A stretch of DNA of 64,000 nt from Nocardia brasiliensis IFM 10847 (GCF_000710915.1 NZ_BAUA01000042.1:58451-122450), one strand, 5' to 3'. Counted from the stretch's first letter, positions 50,626-59,335 are shown. Notes: a model not told the origin generated them from the letters alone. Numbers and translations are program-made.

Positions 50626-50682
50626 ATGAGCACCGTGACCGTTCCCGGACCGAGTTGCCGTCGCCACTGCCGCACCGCCTGA
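50626..50682 (+). CDS. 18-residue leader ORF with C-R-R-H-C motif
   Basis: ATG at 50626 follows AGGAGGAGACCG, a very strong ribosome site. It encodes MSTVTVPGPSCRRHCRTA and stops at 50680-50682, 19 bases before the next ORF. Cys11, His14 and Cys15 are closely spaced, as expected for a copper-binding or Cys-sensing peptide. The position, between the copper promoter and the first structural gene, fits a regulatory leader peptide. Small copper-responsive upstream ORFs with CxxxC motifs are known elsewhere; I cannot show that this one regulates. Confidence 0.6.
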   Translation: MSTVTVPGPSCRRHCRTA

Positions 50683-50701
50683 CCCGGAAACGGAGCATCC
50701 G

Positions 50702-51616
50702 ATGAACACGTCCACCAAGTTCGCCGGCTTCGCCCTGGGCCTTGCCGCCGTCTTCGGGATCGCACTCGCGACCGGCGCGGCACTGGGCCCCGACGGCGCC
50801 GCTGATTCGACACACGAGGCCGGGCCCGCCCCCGCCGACCAAGCACCTGGAGGAATGATGAGCACCGAAAGCGGATACACGCTGCGGCTCGATACCCCGA
50901 TCACCACTGCGGCGCAATCGGTTCCGCTGCGGTTCCGCATCCTGAACCAGGACGGCACGCCGCTCACCCGCTACACCCGCGCCCACGACAAGGACCTGCA
51001 CCTGATCGTGGTCCGCCGCGACCTGGCCGGTTTCCAGCACGTGCACCCGGTGCTCGGCGGGGACGGCACCTGGAGCGTCCCACTGAATCTGACCCGCGCG
51101 GGCGACTATCGGGTCTTCGCCGATTTCACCCCGGAAGGCGGCGCGAACCTGACCCTCGGCACCGACCTGCGCGTCGCGGGCGCCTACGACCCACAGCCGC
51201 TGCCCGCACCCGTTGCCACCAGCACGGTCGACGGTTATGCCGTCACACTCGACGGCACGGTCACACCCGGCCAGGCCTCGAAGGTCACGCTGACGGTACG
51301 CAAAGACGGTAAGCCCGTCACAGACCTGCAGCCCTACCTCGGCGCTTACGGTCACCTGGTCGCGCTGCGCAGCACCGACCTCGGCTACCTGCACGTACAT
51401 CCGGACGGCGCACCCGGCGACGGCGTCACCCCGGCCGGACCGGGTATCACGTTCTACGTGACCGCACCGACCGCGGGCGATTACCGGCTGTTCCTGGACT
51501 TCCAGCACGAGGGCGTGGTCCGTACCGCGGAATTCACGTTGGCCGTCGCGCCGGGAGCCGGCGCCACCGCGCCGGACGGTCACGGCTCCCACGCCACCGC
51601 CGGCCACGGCCACTGA
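50702..51616 (+). CDS. Secreted His-rich protein of the copper operon
   Basis: 304 residues. The signal segment is about 8-28. Two beta-rich repeats share the pattern [17 protein letters not shown] and [19 protein letters not shown], each ending in an HVHP motif, and each is followed by a GDYR(V/L)F-type strand. The C-terminus is [11 protein letters not shown]. The paired HVHP sites and His tail suggest copper binding outside the cell. It is followed 41 bases later by the CopA ATPase, so a chaperone or sink role for exported copper is likely but not proven. I cannot give an accepted family name. Confidence 0.8.
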   Translation: MNTSTKFAGFALGLAAVFGIALATGAALGPDGAADSTHEAGPAPADQAPGGMMSTESGYTLRLDTPITTAAQSVPLRFRILNQDGTPLTRYTRAHDKDLHLIVVRRDLAGFQHVHPVLGGDGTWSVPLNLTRAGDYRVFADFTPEGGANLTLGTDLRVAGAYDPQPLPAPVATSTVDGYAVTLDGTVTPGQASKVTLTVRKDGKPVTDLQPYLGAYGHLVALRSTDLGYLHVHPDGAPGDGVTPAGPGITFYVTAPTAGDYRLFLDFQHEGVVRTAEFTLAVAPGAGATAPDGHGSHATAGHGH

Positions 51617-51657
51617 CCTGCCGATCCACCACTGTGCCGCAGAGAATGGAGCACACA

Positions 51658-53901
51658 ATGACCACCGCGACGCAACCACCCGGCACCGGGCAGGTCGAAT
51701 TGGTGATCGGCGGCATGACCTGCGCCTCCTGCGCCAACCGCATCGAGAAGAAGCTGAACAAACTCGACGGCGTCACGGCGACGGTGAACTACGCGACCGA
51801 GAAGGCGCGGGTCGACGTCACCGGCGATGTCTCGCCCGCCGAGCTGATCGCCACGGTCGAGCAGGCGGGGTACAGCGCGACGCTACCCGCTCCCGTCCCC
51901 ACGGAAACCGCTGCCGTGGAAGCAGATCCGACCGCCGCGTTGCGAACCAGGCTACTGGTCTCGCTGGTACTCACCGTGCCGGTGATCGCGATGGCGATGA
52001 TCCCCGCCTTGCAGTTCACCAACTGGCAGTGGCTCTCGCTCACCCTCGCCGCACCGGTCGTGGTGTGGGGCGCGCTGCCGTTCCACCGGGCGGCGTGGGC
52101 CAACCTGCGCCACGGCACGGCGACCATGGACACGCTGGTGTCGATGGGCACCCTCGCCGCCTTCGGCTGGTCGCTGTACGCGCTGTTCTGGGGCACCGCC
52201 GGGACGGCGGGCATGACGCACCCGTTCGAGTTCACCATCTCGCGGATGGACGGTTCGGGCAGCATCTACCTGGAAGCCGCGGCGGGCGTCACCACCTTCA
52301 TCCTGGCCGGACGCTACTTCGAGGCCCGCTCCAAGCGACAGGCCGGCGCAGCGCTGCGCGCGCTGCTCGAGCTCGGCGCCAAAGAGGTTTCGGTGCTGCG
52401 CGGCGCGACGGAGCAACGAATTCCGGTGGAGCAGTTGGCCGTCGGCGATCGGTTCGTGGTCCGGCCCGGTGAGAAGATCGCCACCGACGGCGTGGTGCTG
52501 GAGGGCTCCTCGGCGGTCGACGCCTCGATGCTGACCGGTGAATCGGTGCCGGTCGAGGTGGGCCCCGAGGACACCGTGGTCGGCGCGACGGTGAACGTCG
52601 GCGGGCGGATCGTGGTGCGCGCCACCCGCATCGGCTCGGACACCCAGCTGGCTCAGATGGCGAAACTGGTCGAAGACGCGCAGACCGGCAAGGCACAGGC
52701 GCAACGCCTGGCCGACCGGATCTCCGGGATCTTCGTGCCGATCGTGCTGGCGCTGGCGGTCGCGACGCTCGGATTCTGGCTCGGCACGGGCGGTTCCGTC
52801 GCGGCGGCCTTCACCGCGGCGGTCGCGGTGCTGATCATCGCGTGCCCGTGCGCGCTCGGGCTGGCCACGCCGACCGCGTTGCTGGTGGGCACCGGTCGCG
52901 GCGCGCAGCTCGGCATCCTGATCAAGGGCCCCGAAGTGCTGGAATCGACCAAGCGCGTGGACACCATCGTGCTGGACAAGACCGGAACCGTCACCACCGG
53001 CCGGATGACCCTGCTCGACGTGGTCGCGGCCGACGGCGAAGACGCCGACGAGGTGCTCGCACTCGCCGGGGCGCTGGAGGATTCGTCCGAGCACCCGATC
53101 GCGCAGGCGATCGCCAAGGGCGCCAGGGAACGTGGTGAACTGGCCGCGGTCGAGGGCTTCGAGAACATCGAAGGGCTCGGTGTGCAAGGCGTGGTCGACG
53201 GGCACGCGGTGATCGTCGGACGGGCCCGGCTGCTCGCGGACTGGTCCCAGCAGTTGGATGCCGATCTGGAACAGGCAATGCGGGAGGCCGAGACGGACGG
53301 TAAGACCGCGGTCGCGGTGGGCTGGGACGGTAGGGCACGCGGCGTGCTGGTCGTCGCCGATGCCGTGAAACCGACCTCGGCCGAGGCGATTTCGCAGCTG
53401 CGTGCGCTCGGTCTGACCCCGATCATGCTGACCGGCGACAACAAGGCGGCCGCCGCGGCGATCGCCGCCCAGGTCGGGATCGACGAGGTGATCGCGGAGG
53501 TGCTGCCGCAGGACAAGGTCGACACCGTCAAGCGGTTGCAGGCCGAGGGCAAGGTCGTCGCGATGGTCGGTGACGGCGTGAACGACGCCGCGGCCCTGGC
53601 GCAGGCCGATCTGGGCCTGGCCATGGGCACCGGCACCGACGTCGCGATCGAGGCGAGCGACCTGACCCTCGTCCGGGGCGACCTGCGCGCCGCCGCCGAC
53701 GCGATCCGGTTGTCCCGCAGGACCCTCGGCACCATCAAGGGCAACCTGTTCTGGGCCTTCGCCTACAACGTGGCCGCGATCCCGCTGGCCATGGCCGGGC
53801 TGCTGAACCCGATGCTGGCCGGTGCGGCGATGGCGTTCTCGTCGGTGTTCGTCGTCAGCAACAGCCTGCGACTGCGCGGATTCCGTTCCACCGCAGCGTG
53901 A
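51658..53901 (+). CDS. copA: Copper-exporting P1B-type ATPase
   Basis: 747 residues from the ATG at 51658 (GGAG seven bases before). Domains: N-terminal HMA with [10 protein letters not shown] (C22, C25), eight membrane helices with the intramembrane CPC (C396-P-C398), the actuator TGES, the phosphorylation DKTGT (D440), SSEHP, and the hinge [10 protein letters not shown]. The M7-M8 region has [10 protein letters not shown] and [13 protein letters not shown]. This is the Cu(I) signature. The whole unit is probably induced by copper through the upstream operator. A terminator follows. Confidence 0.96.
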   Translation: MTTATQPPGTGQVELVIGGMTCASCANRIEKKLNKLDGVTATVNYATEKARVDVTGDVSPAELIATVEQAGYSATLPAPVPTETAAVEADPTAALRTRLLVSLVLTVPVIAMAMIPALQFTNWQWLSLTLAAPVVVWGALPFHRAAWANLRHGTATMDTLVSMGTLAAFGWSLYALFWGTAGTAGMTHPFEFTISRMDGSGSIYLEAAAGVTTFILAGRYFEARSKRQAGAALRALLELGAKEVSVLRGATEQRIPVEQLAVGDRFVVRPGEKIATDGVVLEGSSAVDASMLTGESVPVEVGPEDTVVGATVNVGGRIVVRATRIGSDTQLAQMAKLVEDAQTGKAQAQRLADRISGIFVPIVLALAVATLGFWLGTGGSVAAAFTAAVAVLIIACPCALGLATPTALLVGTGRGAQLGILIKGPEVLESTKRVDTIVLDKTGTVTTGRMTLLDVVAADGEDADEVLALAGALEDSSEHPIAQAIAKGARERGELAAVEGFENIEGLGVQGVVDGHAVIVGRARLLADWSQQLDADLEQAMREAETDGKTAVAVGWDGRARGVLVVADAVKPTSAEAISQLRALGLTPIMLTGDNKAAAAAIAAQVGIDEVIAEVLPQDKVDTVKRLQAEGKVVAMVGDGVNDAAALAQADLGLAMGTGTDVAIEASDLTLVRGDLRAAADAIRLSRRTLGTIKGNLFWAFAYNVAAIPLAMAGLLNPMLAGAAMAFSSVFVVSNSLRLRGFRSTAA

Positions 53902-53910
53902 TACCCGAAC

Positions 53911-53949
53911 CCGGACGGGACGGCACCCAAAAGGCGCCGTCCCGTCCGG
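53911..53949 (+). terminator. Hairpin terminator after copA
   Basis: Perfect 14-bp stem CCGGACGGGACGGC / GCCGTCCCGTCCGG with an 11-base loop, ten bases past the copA stop. Confidence 0.88.
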
Positions 53950-53961
53950 TGTTTGCGGGGT

Positions 53962-54063
53962 CTACTGCAGAATGCCGCTGTTTCCCACCACCATCGCGGC
54001 ACTTCCGGTGGCCCATGCCGCGGCGGCACTTCCCGTCGCGGCCAGCAGCGAGAGCAGAATCAT
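53962..54063 (-). CDS. Possible 33-residue membrane peptide
   Basis: ATG at 54063 with GGAAGG eight bases upstream opens a 33-residue frame ending at 53962. The product starts MILLSLLAATGSAAAAW and is mostly hydrophobic, so a single membrane helix. It lies between the copA terminator and the NmrA-like gene. No function can be given. It could also be a chance frame, but the ribosome site is good. Confidence 0.45.
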   Translation of the reverse strand: MILLSLLAATGSAAAAWATGSAAMVVGNSGILQ

Positions 54064-54196
54064 GAGTTCGACCTTCCGTAGAGCGATGTTCGGTACCCGA
54101 AAAGTACTGTCGCGCAACAGCTCTCCACAACGATCCGGGTCGAACTCTCGGCAACCTCCCGTCTGCCTGCCAGCCAACTCACAGGACCGGGTCGCA

Positions 54197-55087
54197 CTAG
54201 GTGACGGTCACGCGCGCGGCCGACGTGACGGGACCGAGAAACGCCGCGGCATGGGCGGCCGCCCAGTCTGCGTAGCTGCGGGGCGCGCGGCCGAGAACCT
54301 GGCGCACATCGTCGGTGCGCACCGCGTTGCCACCCGCCCGAACGAACGCCTGACCTGCGAGCGCGCCGTCGATGAACTCCTCCGACATGCCCGCCGCGCG
54401 CAGGTGCTCGCGGGCGGCCTCGTCCGGTATGTCGGCCACCTCGACCGGCCGGTCGAGCACGGTGGACAGGATGGCGGCCTGATCCCTGCTGGTGAGCAGG
54501 TCCGGACCGGTCAGGGTATAGATGCGCCCGGTGTGCTCGGCAGCGACCAGCGCTGCCACCGCCACTGCGGCGACGTCGTACGGATCGATGACGCCTTGCG
54601 TGCCCGTACCGGTCATGCTCGGCACCGGCCGACCCTCGCGGACGGCCTCGGCCCAGCTCAGCGTGTTCGAGGCGAAAGAGCTGGGGCGCAGTATGGTCCA
54701 GTCGACGCCGCTCTCCCGCGCCGCCTGCTCGCCGGGCAGATGCCAGGTACCGACCCGGCCGAGGTCGGCGCTACCGGTGCCGATGGCGGACAGTTTCACG
54801 ATGCGGCGTACCCCCGCGTCGCGGGCGGTCGTGATCAGCGCACGGTCGGCCTCGGCGTACTCCGGTCCGAGAACGCCCACGATGAACGCCGCCTCGGCGC
54901 CGGCCATCGCCGCGGTCATCGAGTTGAGGTCCGTGTAGTCACCACGCACCACCTCGACGCCCGGCGGCGGCTGCGCCCGCGCCGGATCGCGGGTGACGGC
55001 GCGGACGTGCTCGCCGCGCGCCGCCAACTGCTGAACGATTTCGCTGCCGATGGTGCCTGTCGCACCGGTGATCAGGATCATGACCAT
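54197..55087 (-). CDS. NmrA-like NAD(P)-binding protein
   Basis: 296 residues from the ATG at 55087 (another ATG two codons on). The Rossmann motif is ILITGATGTIGSEIVQQL, followed by VRAVTRDPAR and VVRGDYTDL. The catalytic Tyr-x3-Lys of classical dehydrogenases is not evident, which is usual for NmrA and quinone-reductase-like members. The segment WTILRPSSFASNTL is typical. It is divergent from the AraC regulator gene, which is the common regulator/enzyme layout, so it was probably its target before that gene was interrupted. Confidence 0.9.
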   Translation of the reverse strand: MVMILITGATGTIGSEIVQQLAARGEHVRAVTRDPARAQPPPGVEVVRGDYTDLNSMTAAMAGAEAAFIVGVLGPEYAEADRALITTARDAGVRRIVKLSAIGTGSADLGRVGTWHLPGEQAARESGVDWTILRPSSFASNTLSWAEAVREGRPVPSMTGTGTQGVIDPYDVAAVAVAALVAAEHTGRIYTLTGPDLLTSRDQAAILSTVLDRPVEVADIPDEAAREHLRAAGMSEEFIDGALAGQAFVRAGGNAVRTDDVRQVLGRAPRSYADWAAAHAAAFLGPVTSAARVTVT

Positions 55088-55244
55088 CACGCTGCTCGCG
55101 GTCCGACCGGCTTTTCTAGGAGATTTCGGCACACCTCAGCGGGCCGGAACTGCTTACAGTTGATCTGGTGATCATCGATGCCGCATCCGATTTCCGGCGG
55201 TTCAGCAGGCCCAACCGCCGAACGCGTTCCTCGCGGAGCCGACG

Positions 55245-56414
55245 GTGACCACGCCGCCTCCGCCCACACCGACGGACAGTCGGCGCGGCCGCCGCGACGT
55301 CCCCGCCCGGAGCAGCGACGTTCAGGTAACGGAAGCGTCCCTCGGGGTCTCCGGCTTAGCCGACAACGCAAGTGTCGCACCGCTTGCCCGCCGTGCAGGT
55401 CGAAGGTCCACGCCCGTCGGGGCAGTCCGGAACTCCGCTCGAGTCACCCTTGCACCACGCGCGTCCGTCCTGTTTTCCGAGTCGATCGAAGAGGTGGTCC
55501 CCGCGCCGGAGTCGTTGCGGCCCTGGCTCACCGACCTCGGCCACGTTCCGGTCGTGCGGGAACTGCGCGAACCGTTCGCGCATGTCCCACACGCGGCGAC
55601 GACGGTCGTGCTGCGCACCGAGACCGCCGGCCCGTGGGACGCGCTGGTGGTCGGACCGCAGACCAAGGCCAGCTACCCGTATCCGGGGAAGCCCACGTCC
55701 TGTATCCGACTGCGGTTGGCGCCCGGTGCCATCGAGTCACTGCTGGGTGTGCCTGCGCAGGTGATCACCGATCGCGTCGTTCGCCTCGCCGACTTGCCGG
55801 GTGCGGCAGCCGGTTTCGCCAGGGACCTGCTGGAGTTGGCACCCGCTGAGGTGTTCAGCTTCCTGGAAGAGGCGATCCCGCAGAGGATTTCCGACGATCC
55901 GGCGCGACGCGCGCGACGGCGGCTCCTGCGGACCGCGATGCAGGCGATGTCGGCAGGACGTTCGGTCCCCGAGACAGCCGCTGCCATCGCCGTCAGCGAG
56001 CGGCAACTACGTAACCTCTTCACGGCCGGAATCGGCGTCTCCCCCAAGCATTTCGCTCGAATAGCGCGCGTCCGCCGACTGCTCGAGCGCACAGGTGATA
56101 CGCCGTGGACCATCGCTGGGGCGGGGGCGGCGCTGGGCGGCGCCCCCAACCAGACGATGAACCGATCGCGACCGACCCAGTTACCCGGCGGTGCACCATC
56201 GCTGGCGCGACTCGCGGCCGAGGCCGGCTACTACGACCAGTCAAAGGTCAACATTTCACCTACCTCGCTCGCCCAGGTGGCATCGGTCAGCGGCTACTAC
56301 GATCAATCCCACATGACGTCGGACTTCCGGTCGCTCATGGGCACAACTCCTGACAAGTACTTCAAAGGAAAACTGCCTGCTCCAACGGCCTGCCAGGCGC
56401 TACCGCGCGCCTAA
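55245..56414 (+). CDS. AraC-family regulator, chimeric at its C-terminus
   Basis: 389 residues as read. The N-terminal region to about residue 85 is poorly conserved, and the true start may be later. The effector part follows (VVPAPESLRPWL, VVGPQTKASYPYPGKPTSCIRLRL). The first helix-turn-helix is SVPETAAAIAVSERQLRNLFTAG. Then come an odd 30-residue segment (see 56109-56205), SLARLAAEAGYYDQS from the chromosome, and KVNISPTSLAQVASVSGYYDQSHMTSDF from the element, so the second helix-turn-helix is partly duplicated. The original tail lies at 61234-61350. The protein may still bind DNA through the element-borne helix, but this is untested. Confidence 0.85.
   Translation: MTTPPPPTPTDSRRGRRDVPARSSDVQVTEASLGVSGLADNASVAPLARRAGRRSTPVGAVRNSARVTLAPRASVLFSESIEEVVPAPESLRPWLTDLGHVPVVRELREPFAHVPHAATTVVLRTETAGPWDALVVGPQTKASYPYPGKPTSCIRLRLAPGAIESLLGVPAQVITDRVVRLADLPGAAAGFARDLLELAPAEVFSFLEEAIPQRISDDPARRARRRLLRTAMQAMSAGRSVPETAAAIAVSERQLRNLFTAGIGVSPKHFARIARVRRLLERTGDTPWTIAGAGAALGGAPNQTMNRSRPTQLPGGAPSLARLAAEAGYYDQSKVNISPTSLAQVASVSGYYDQSHMTSDFRSLMGTTPDKYFKGKLPAPTACQALPRA
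56109..56205 (+). repeat. Short direct repeat flanking an extra segment in the AraC gene
   Basis: ACCATCGCTGG occurs at 56109-56119 and 56195-56205. The 86 bases from the first copy to the second encode residues not expected between the two helix-turn-helix motifs, including a GGCGCC-rich part. Family proteins usually go directly from GDTPW to ARLAA, so this looks like an inserted or slipped segment. Confidence 0.45.
56231..56242 (+). repeat. Left attachment core (attL)
   Basis: CTACGACCAGTC, within codons for Y-D-Q-S of the AraC gene. It is identical to the right copy, and the flanking bases differ on both sides. Confidence 0.8.
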
Positions 56415-56420
56415 CGGCGG

Positions 56421-57572
56421 CTACGCCTGGTAGGTGTCTCGGAACGCTTCGCGCACCACGGCCGCGTCCGGGGCGTCGCGGTTCTCGATGCCGGACACCA
56501 CCTCAGACACACGCCAGTAGTGCGACGGCACCAAGTTGCCGGACGTCACCACGGTCAGCGCCACGTCCGCAGCCTCGTCGGGCTTGTCGGCAGCGACTAG
56601 CGCCAAACCCAGATCCAAGCTCGCCATAGCGATCCGGCGCGGGCGGGTAGAGGCCGCGCGGGACAAATCGGCGAGGACATGCCGGGCGTAGGACTCTGCC
56701 GCCGGATCACCGAGCCAGGCCAGCGTGGTCGCCACATAAGCATCAGATTTCGCCGGGTCGTACCGGAAATGATGTTCTGGACGGTCGGGAACGCTGAGTC
56801 CGGACACGAGCCGGGCAACCCTTCGCAGCGCGCCGTAGGTTCCCGTGGTATCCCCTAGCCGGGCCAGCGCGCGGCCCTCCTGAGCCGTGGCCTGAATGTG
56901 GACCGAACTGCCTTCCGGGGCAAGGGATTGCGCGGCACGGGACAGCTCGGCTGCTTCGGTGAACGCTCCGTCCATCAACTGTTGCCACGCCCGTGTTTCC
57001 ATGCACCATGCCGCGATCTCCGGGTGCTGCGCTTCGTCGGCCAGCTTCCACGCCAGGTGGCCCCGGGCCGCTGCGGAAGGGGTGTCGCCCAGATCGATAT
57101 GGCAGGTGCTGCCCAACAGCGACAACCAGCCGACCGCTACGAGTAACCGGCGGTGCTGAGTCAGGGTCTTGCGGGAATCCATGAGTCGCCCGGCATAGCC
57201 CAGATGCTGGCGGATGCGTACAAGTAATTCGCCTGGCGCAGTCGTCGGATAGGCAGAGGCCAGGTCGTCGATGGCCAGTTCCAGGCGTTCGAGGGTGTCG
57301 CCTCCAATATCTGAGGCCGCCGCGCGTCGCATCCATTCAGCTGCCGCCTGTTCGCCATCGGCCGGTTCGACGAACAGCGCGGAGCCGACCCCGAGCGCGT
57401 CCGCGTAGGCGCGCACGTGCTCAGGCCGGACCGTGCGCTGCCCGGTTTCCAGCAGTCCCAGAAGCGCCTTGCTGTAGTGCGTGCGCGCGGCCAGCGCGGA
57501 CAGGCTGAGCCGAGCGGCTTCCCGCGCTGCGCGCAGCCGCTCACCTGTGACGTTCTCCCCGCCGGGGTGCAT
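56421..57572 (-). CDS. XRE-family regulator with TPR-like C-terminal domain
   Basis: 383 residues from the ATG at 57572. The helix-turn-helix is LRAAREAARLSLSALAARTHYSKALLGLLETGQR (about 12-47). The remainder is helical with repeated hydrophobic patterns, as in TPR-containing actinobacterial regulators, for example LLVAVGWLSLLGSTCHIDLGD and GRALARLGDTTGTYGAL. A ribosome site is weak, so a leaderless message is possible. It is convergent with the AraC chimera, seven bases away, and divergent from the small ORFs. It is the probable control gene of the element. Confidence 0.85.
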   Translation of the reverse strand: MHPGGENVTGERLRAAREAARLSLSALAARTHYSKALLGLLETGQRTVRPEHVRAYADALGVGSALFVEPADGEQAAAEWMRRAAASDIGGDTLERLELAIDDLASAYPTTAPGELLVRIRQHLGYAGRLMDSRKTLTQHRRLLVAVGWLSLLGSTCHIDLGDTPSAAARGHLAWKLADEAQHPEIAAWCMETRAWQQLMDGAFTEAAELSRAAQSLAPEGSSVHIQATAQEGRALARLGDTTGTYGALRRVARLVSGLSVPDRPEHHFRYDPAKSDAYVATTLAWLGDPAAESYARHVLADLSRAASTRPRRIAMASLDLGLALVAADKPDEAADVALTVVTSGNLVPSHYWRVSEVVSGIENRDAPDAAVVREAFRDTYQA

Positions 57573-57590
57573 AGGTCCAACGGTAGCCGT

Positions 57591-57633
57591 GTGTTGTCGC
57601 GGCTGTAGACGGTTGTGGACGCGAAGACAACAC
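57591..57633. promoter_or_regulatory. Candidate operator of the element's XRE gene
   Basis: GTGTTGTC (57591-57598) and its complement GACAACAC (57626-57633) face each other across 27 bases, just upstream of the XRE start and in the gap shared with the divergent small ORFs. Confidence 0.5.
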
Positions 57634-57737
57634 CAGGCCGAAACATGCACGCCTAGCGTTTGATTCAGCCGCCGCCGGGTTGATCTCGAATCCTCGGCGG
57701 CGGGAGTAACCACTCCAGACAGCGGAAGGGGCGGGCC

Positions 57738-57995
57738 ATGAGCCTTCCCGCACGACGCGACGACGAAGACGCCCAGAAACTGGCGCTGGCACCCGACGAC
57801 GGGCCAGGCGGCTACCTCCAGCGCAGCGACGGATCATGGTTGGTGGTCGACGCTGAAGGGTGGGCGGTCGATCCCAACGAATTCCGCGCGCTCGAACGCG
57901 AACTCCATGCCGATGCGCTGTCGGCCATCGCAGCCGTGACATACATACCGATCGACGTCGACCCGATATCCGTGCGGGACACCGAGATTCGATGA
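57738..57995 (+). CDS. 85-residue hypothetical protein of the element
   Basis: ATG at 57738 is preceded by GGAAGGGGCGGG. The protein is acidic and contains GGYLQRSDGSWLVVDAEGWAVDP, a strand-rich stretch, and ends in DVDPISVRDTEIR. No family is recognised. It overlaps the next gene by four bases and is the first gene of the rightward unit opposite the XRE regulator. Confidence 0.7.
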   Translation: MSLPARRDDEDAQKLALAPDDGPGGYLQRSDGSWLVVDAEGWAVDPNEFRALERELHADALSAIAAVTYIPIDVDPISVRDTEIR

Positions 57996-58147
57996 ATGAC
58001 GGGTGGATCCTCCTGGGCTGGATCGTCGTCTTCGTCCTGCCCCTTGTGGTTGGGGTGGCCGCGATCGTCTGGCCCCAGCGGGTGGCGAAGGATCGCACTG
58101 TGGAGGCAATACGCCAGCGCATCGAGGACGAGGACAGCGACCGCTGA
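57992..58147 (+). CDS. 51-residue single-helix membrane protein
   Basis: The ATG overlaps the previous stop (ATGA). The product is MNDGWILLGWIVVFVLPL, then VVGVAAIVWPQRVAKD and a charged tail ending EDEDSDR. One membrane helix of about 25 residues covers most of the protein. Unknown function; it may pair with the preceding small protein. Confidence 0.65.
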   Translation: MNDGWILLGWIVVFVLPLVVGVAAIVWPQRVAKDRTVEAIRQRIEDEDSDR

Positions 58148-58226
58148 CCGTACGGTATACACACAGCTCAGTCACGATTTGGTCCGATTTCAGAGAGACT
58201 GGCGAATATCTAGTTATCGTCGGTGG

Positions 58227-58484
58227 ATGAACAGGTTCACCACGGCGGTGAAGTATGAAGATTTGCCCGTTGGGTTCTGGGACGGCGACCGCGCCACCTT
58301 GACCCAAGACTCGGTCATTCACGCCGTCCCAGCGGGACAGGACCGGACGTTCTGCTCGTTGTCAGCGTCATCGTTGGAGTTAGTTAACCCCACGAATCCC
58401 GGCCCGTGGCCCGACCCGTCATTCGCCGACGAGCATCGGTGCCTGTTCTGCGAGAACGAAGTACGGAAACTGCAAGGAACGTGA
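58227..58484 (+). CDS. 85-residue Cys-containing small protein
   Basis: The ATG at 58227 opens NRFTTAVKYEDLPVGFWDGD; the upstream GGTGG is a weak ribosome site. It contains RTFCSLSASS and DEHRCLFCENEV, four cysteine/histidine positions that could form a small zinc site (C..., H-R-C-L-F-C). The next protein shares a KYED sequence near its Cys pair. No known family assigned. Confidence 0.55.
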   Translation: MNRFTTAVKYEDLPVGFWDGDRATLTQDSVIHAVPAGQDRTFCSLSASSLELVNPTNPGPWPDPSFADEHRCLFCENEVRKLQGT

Positions 58485-58489
58485 TTCAG

Positions 58490-58783
58490 ATGGCGGGATA
58501 TGCCACGGCCCTCGAGGTATGGGGCCCGACGATTGACATCACAAATATGGGGAGTGGGGGGAACCGCGAAACGATGCGGGGTGCGAGCACCAAACATGCC
58601 GTCGCACACCCCGGTACCGACCCTATCGACCTAAGAGCACTTCAAACCCTCTGCGGCAAGCCCACGCGCAACATGAGCTTCCTACCCAAGGAGCAGGGGA
58701 TTTTGTGGACCGCGCTGAAGTACGAAGACGGCGTCTGCACGAAGTGCCTGAGCGAGGCGAAGAAGAGGGAACTGCGGTCTTAG
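58490..58783 (+). CDS. 97-residue Cys-containing small protein
   Basis: The ATG at 58490 has AAGGA upstream and follows the previous stop by five bases; a longer in-frame start at 58406 overlaps it. Conserved-looking parts are RALQTLCGKPTR and KYEDGVCTKCLSEA, again a C...C-x2-C zinc-knuckle pattern. Similar small zinc proteins are common in actinobacterial phages and elements. Role unknown. Confidence 0.6.
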   Translation: MAGYATALEVWGPTIDITNMGSGGNRETMRGASTKHAVAHPGTDPIDLRALQTLCGKPTRNMSFLPKEQGILWTALKYEDGVCTKCLSEAKKRELRS

Positions 58784-59140
58784 GCTCAGATTCGGCCATC
58801 GGAGAGGTCGGCATGGCCTCCGATAACGATCACTTATCGGAGGTCAGAATTCGGCCCGATCCCCGCCACCGTTCGATGCCGCATCGCTGCACCGGAGGAC
58901 CTGCCTGAGCCGTCTTGGCCCAGGCAGGAGCGGTTCAGCCCCAGTTTCGCCGGGCCTCGGGACCCCTCTACCCGGGATCCCAGCGTCACCGGACGACTCA
59001 CTTGATCGCAGGCCATACGGAATCCACGGCTGGTTCCCAATCCAATCATCTAGCGCAACCCCGCCAATCCATTTGTAATGGAAGGCGAGGGCACGTGCGG
59101 TGCGCGTGACATCACTACAACTTCATAGAGAGGCGGCGAA
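58784..59140. other. Gene-poor stretch with hairpins
   Basis: 357 bases without a credible gene. It holds a perfect 10-bp hairpin CCTCCGATAA / TTATCGGAGG at 58817-58843, probably a terminator or processing site, and a weaker one near 59068-59096 (CGCC..TCCAT / ATGGA..GGCG) before the excisionase gene. Confidence 0.5.
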
Positions 59141-59335
59141 GTGAAGCCGAAACAGGTTGCCAACTTCGTGAGTACGGGCGAGGGCGGACGGATGGTTGGG
59201 CGTTCCTCACAGACAATCCGCTCATACATCCATCGGGGCCTGCTGACTGGATATCGCGTCGGCCCAAGGAACTTCAAGGTCGACCCCGAGGAGTTGGTCG
59301 AAGTCGTCTCTATTCTGGACGGCTACTGGGAATGA
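59141..59335 (+). CDS. Excisionase-like MerR/HTH_17 small protein
   Basis: 64 residues, GTG start with GAGAGGCGG upstream. The helix-turn-helix is VGRSSQTIRSYIHRGLLTGYRVGPRNFKVDP, which fits the winged-helix excisionase type (HTH_17) used with serine and tyrosine integrases. It probably directs excision together with the integrase on the opposite strand. It overlaps the next small gene by four bases (ATGA). Confidence 0.8.
   Translation: MKPKQVANFVSTGEGGRMVGRSSQTIRSYIHRGLLTGYRVGPRNFKVDPEELVEVVSILDGYWE

Noticed and set aside
59068..59096. tRNA or other structured RNA gene upstream of the excisionase
   Set aside because: It is only a short hairpin with no cloverleaf or acceptor stem.
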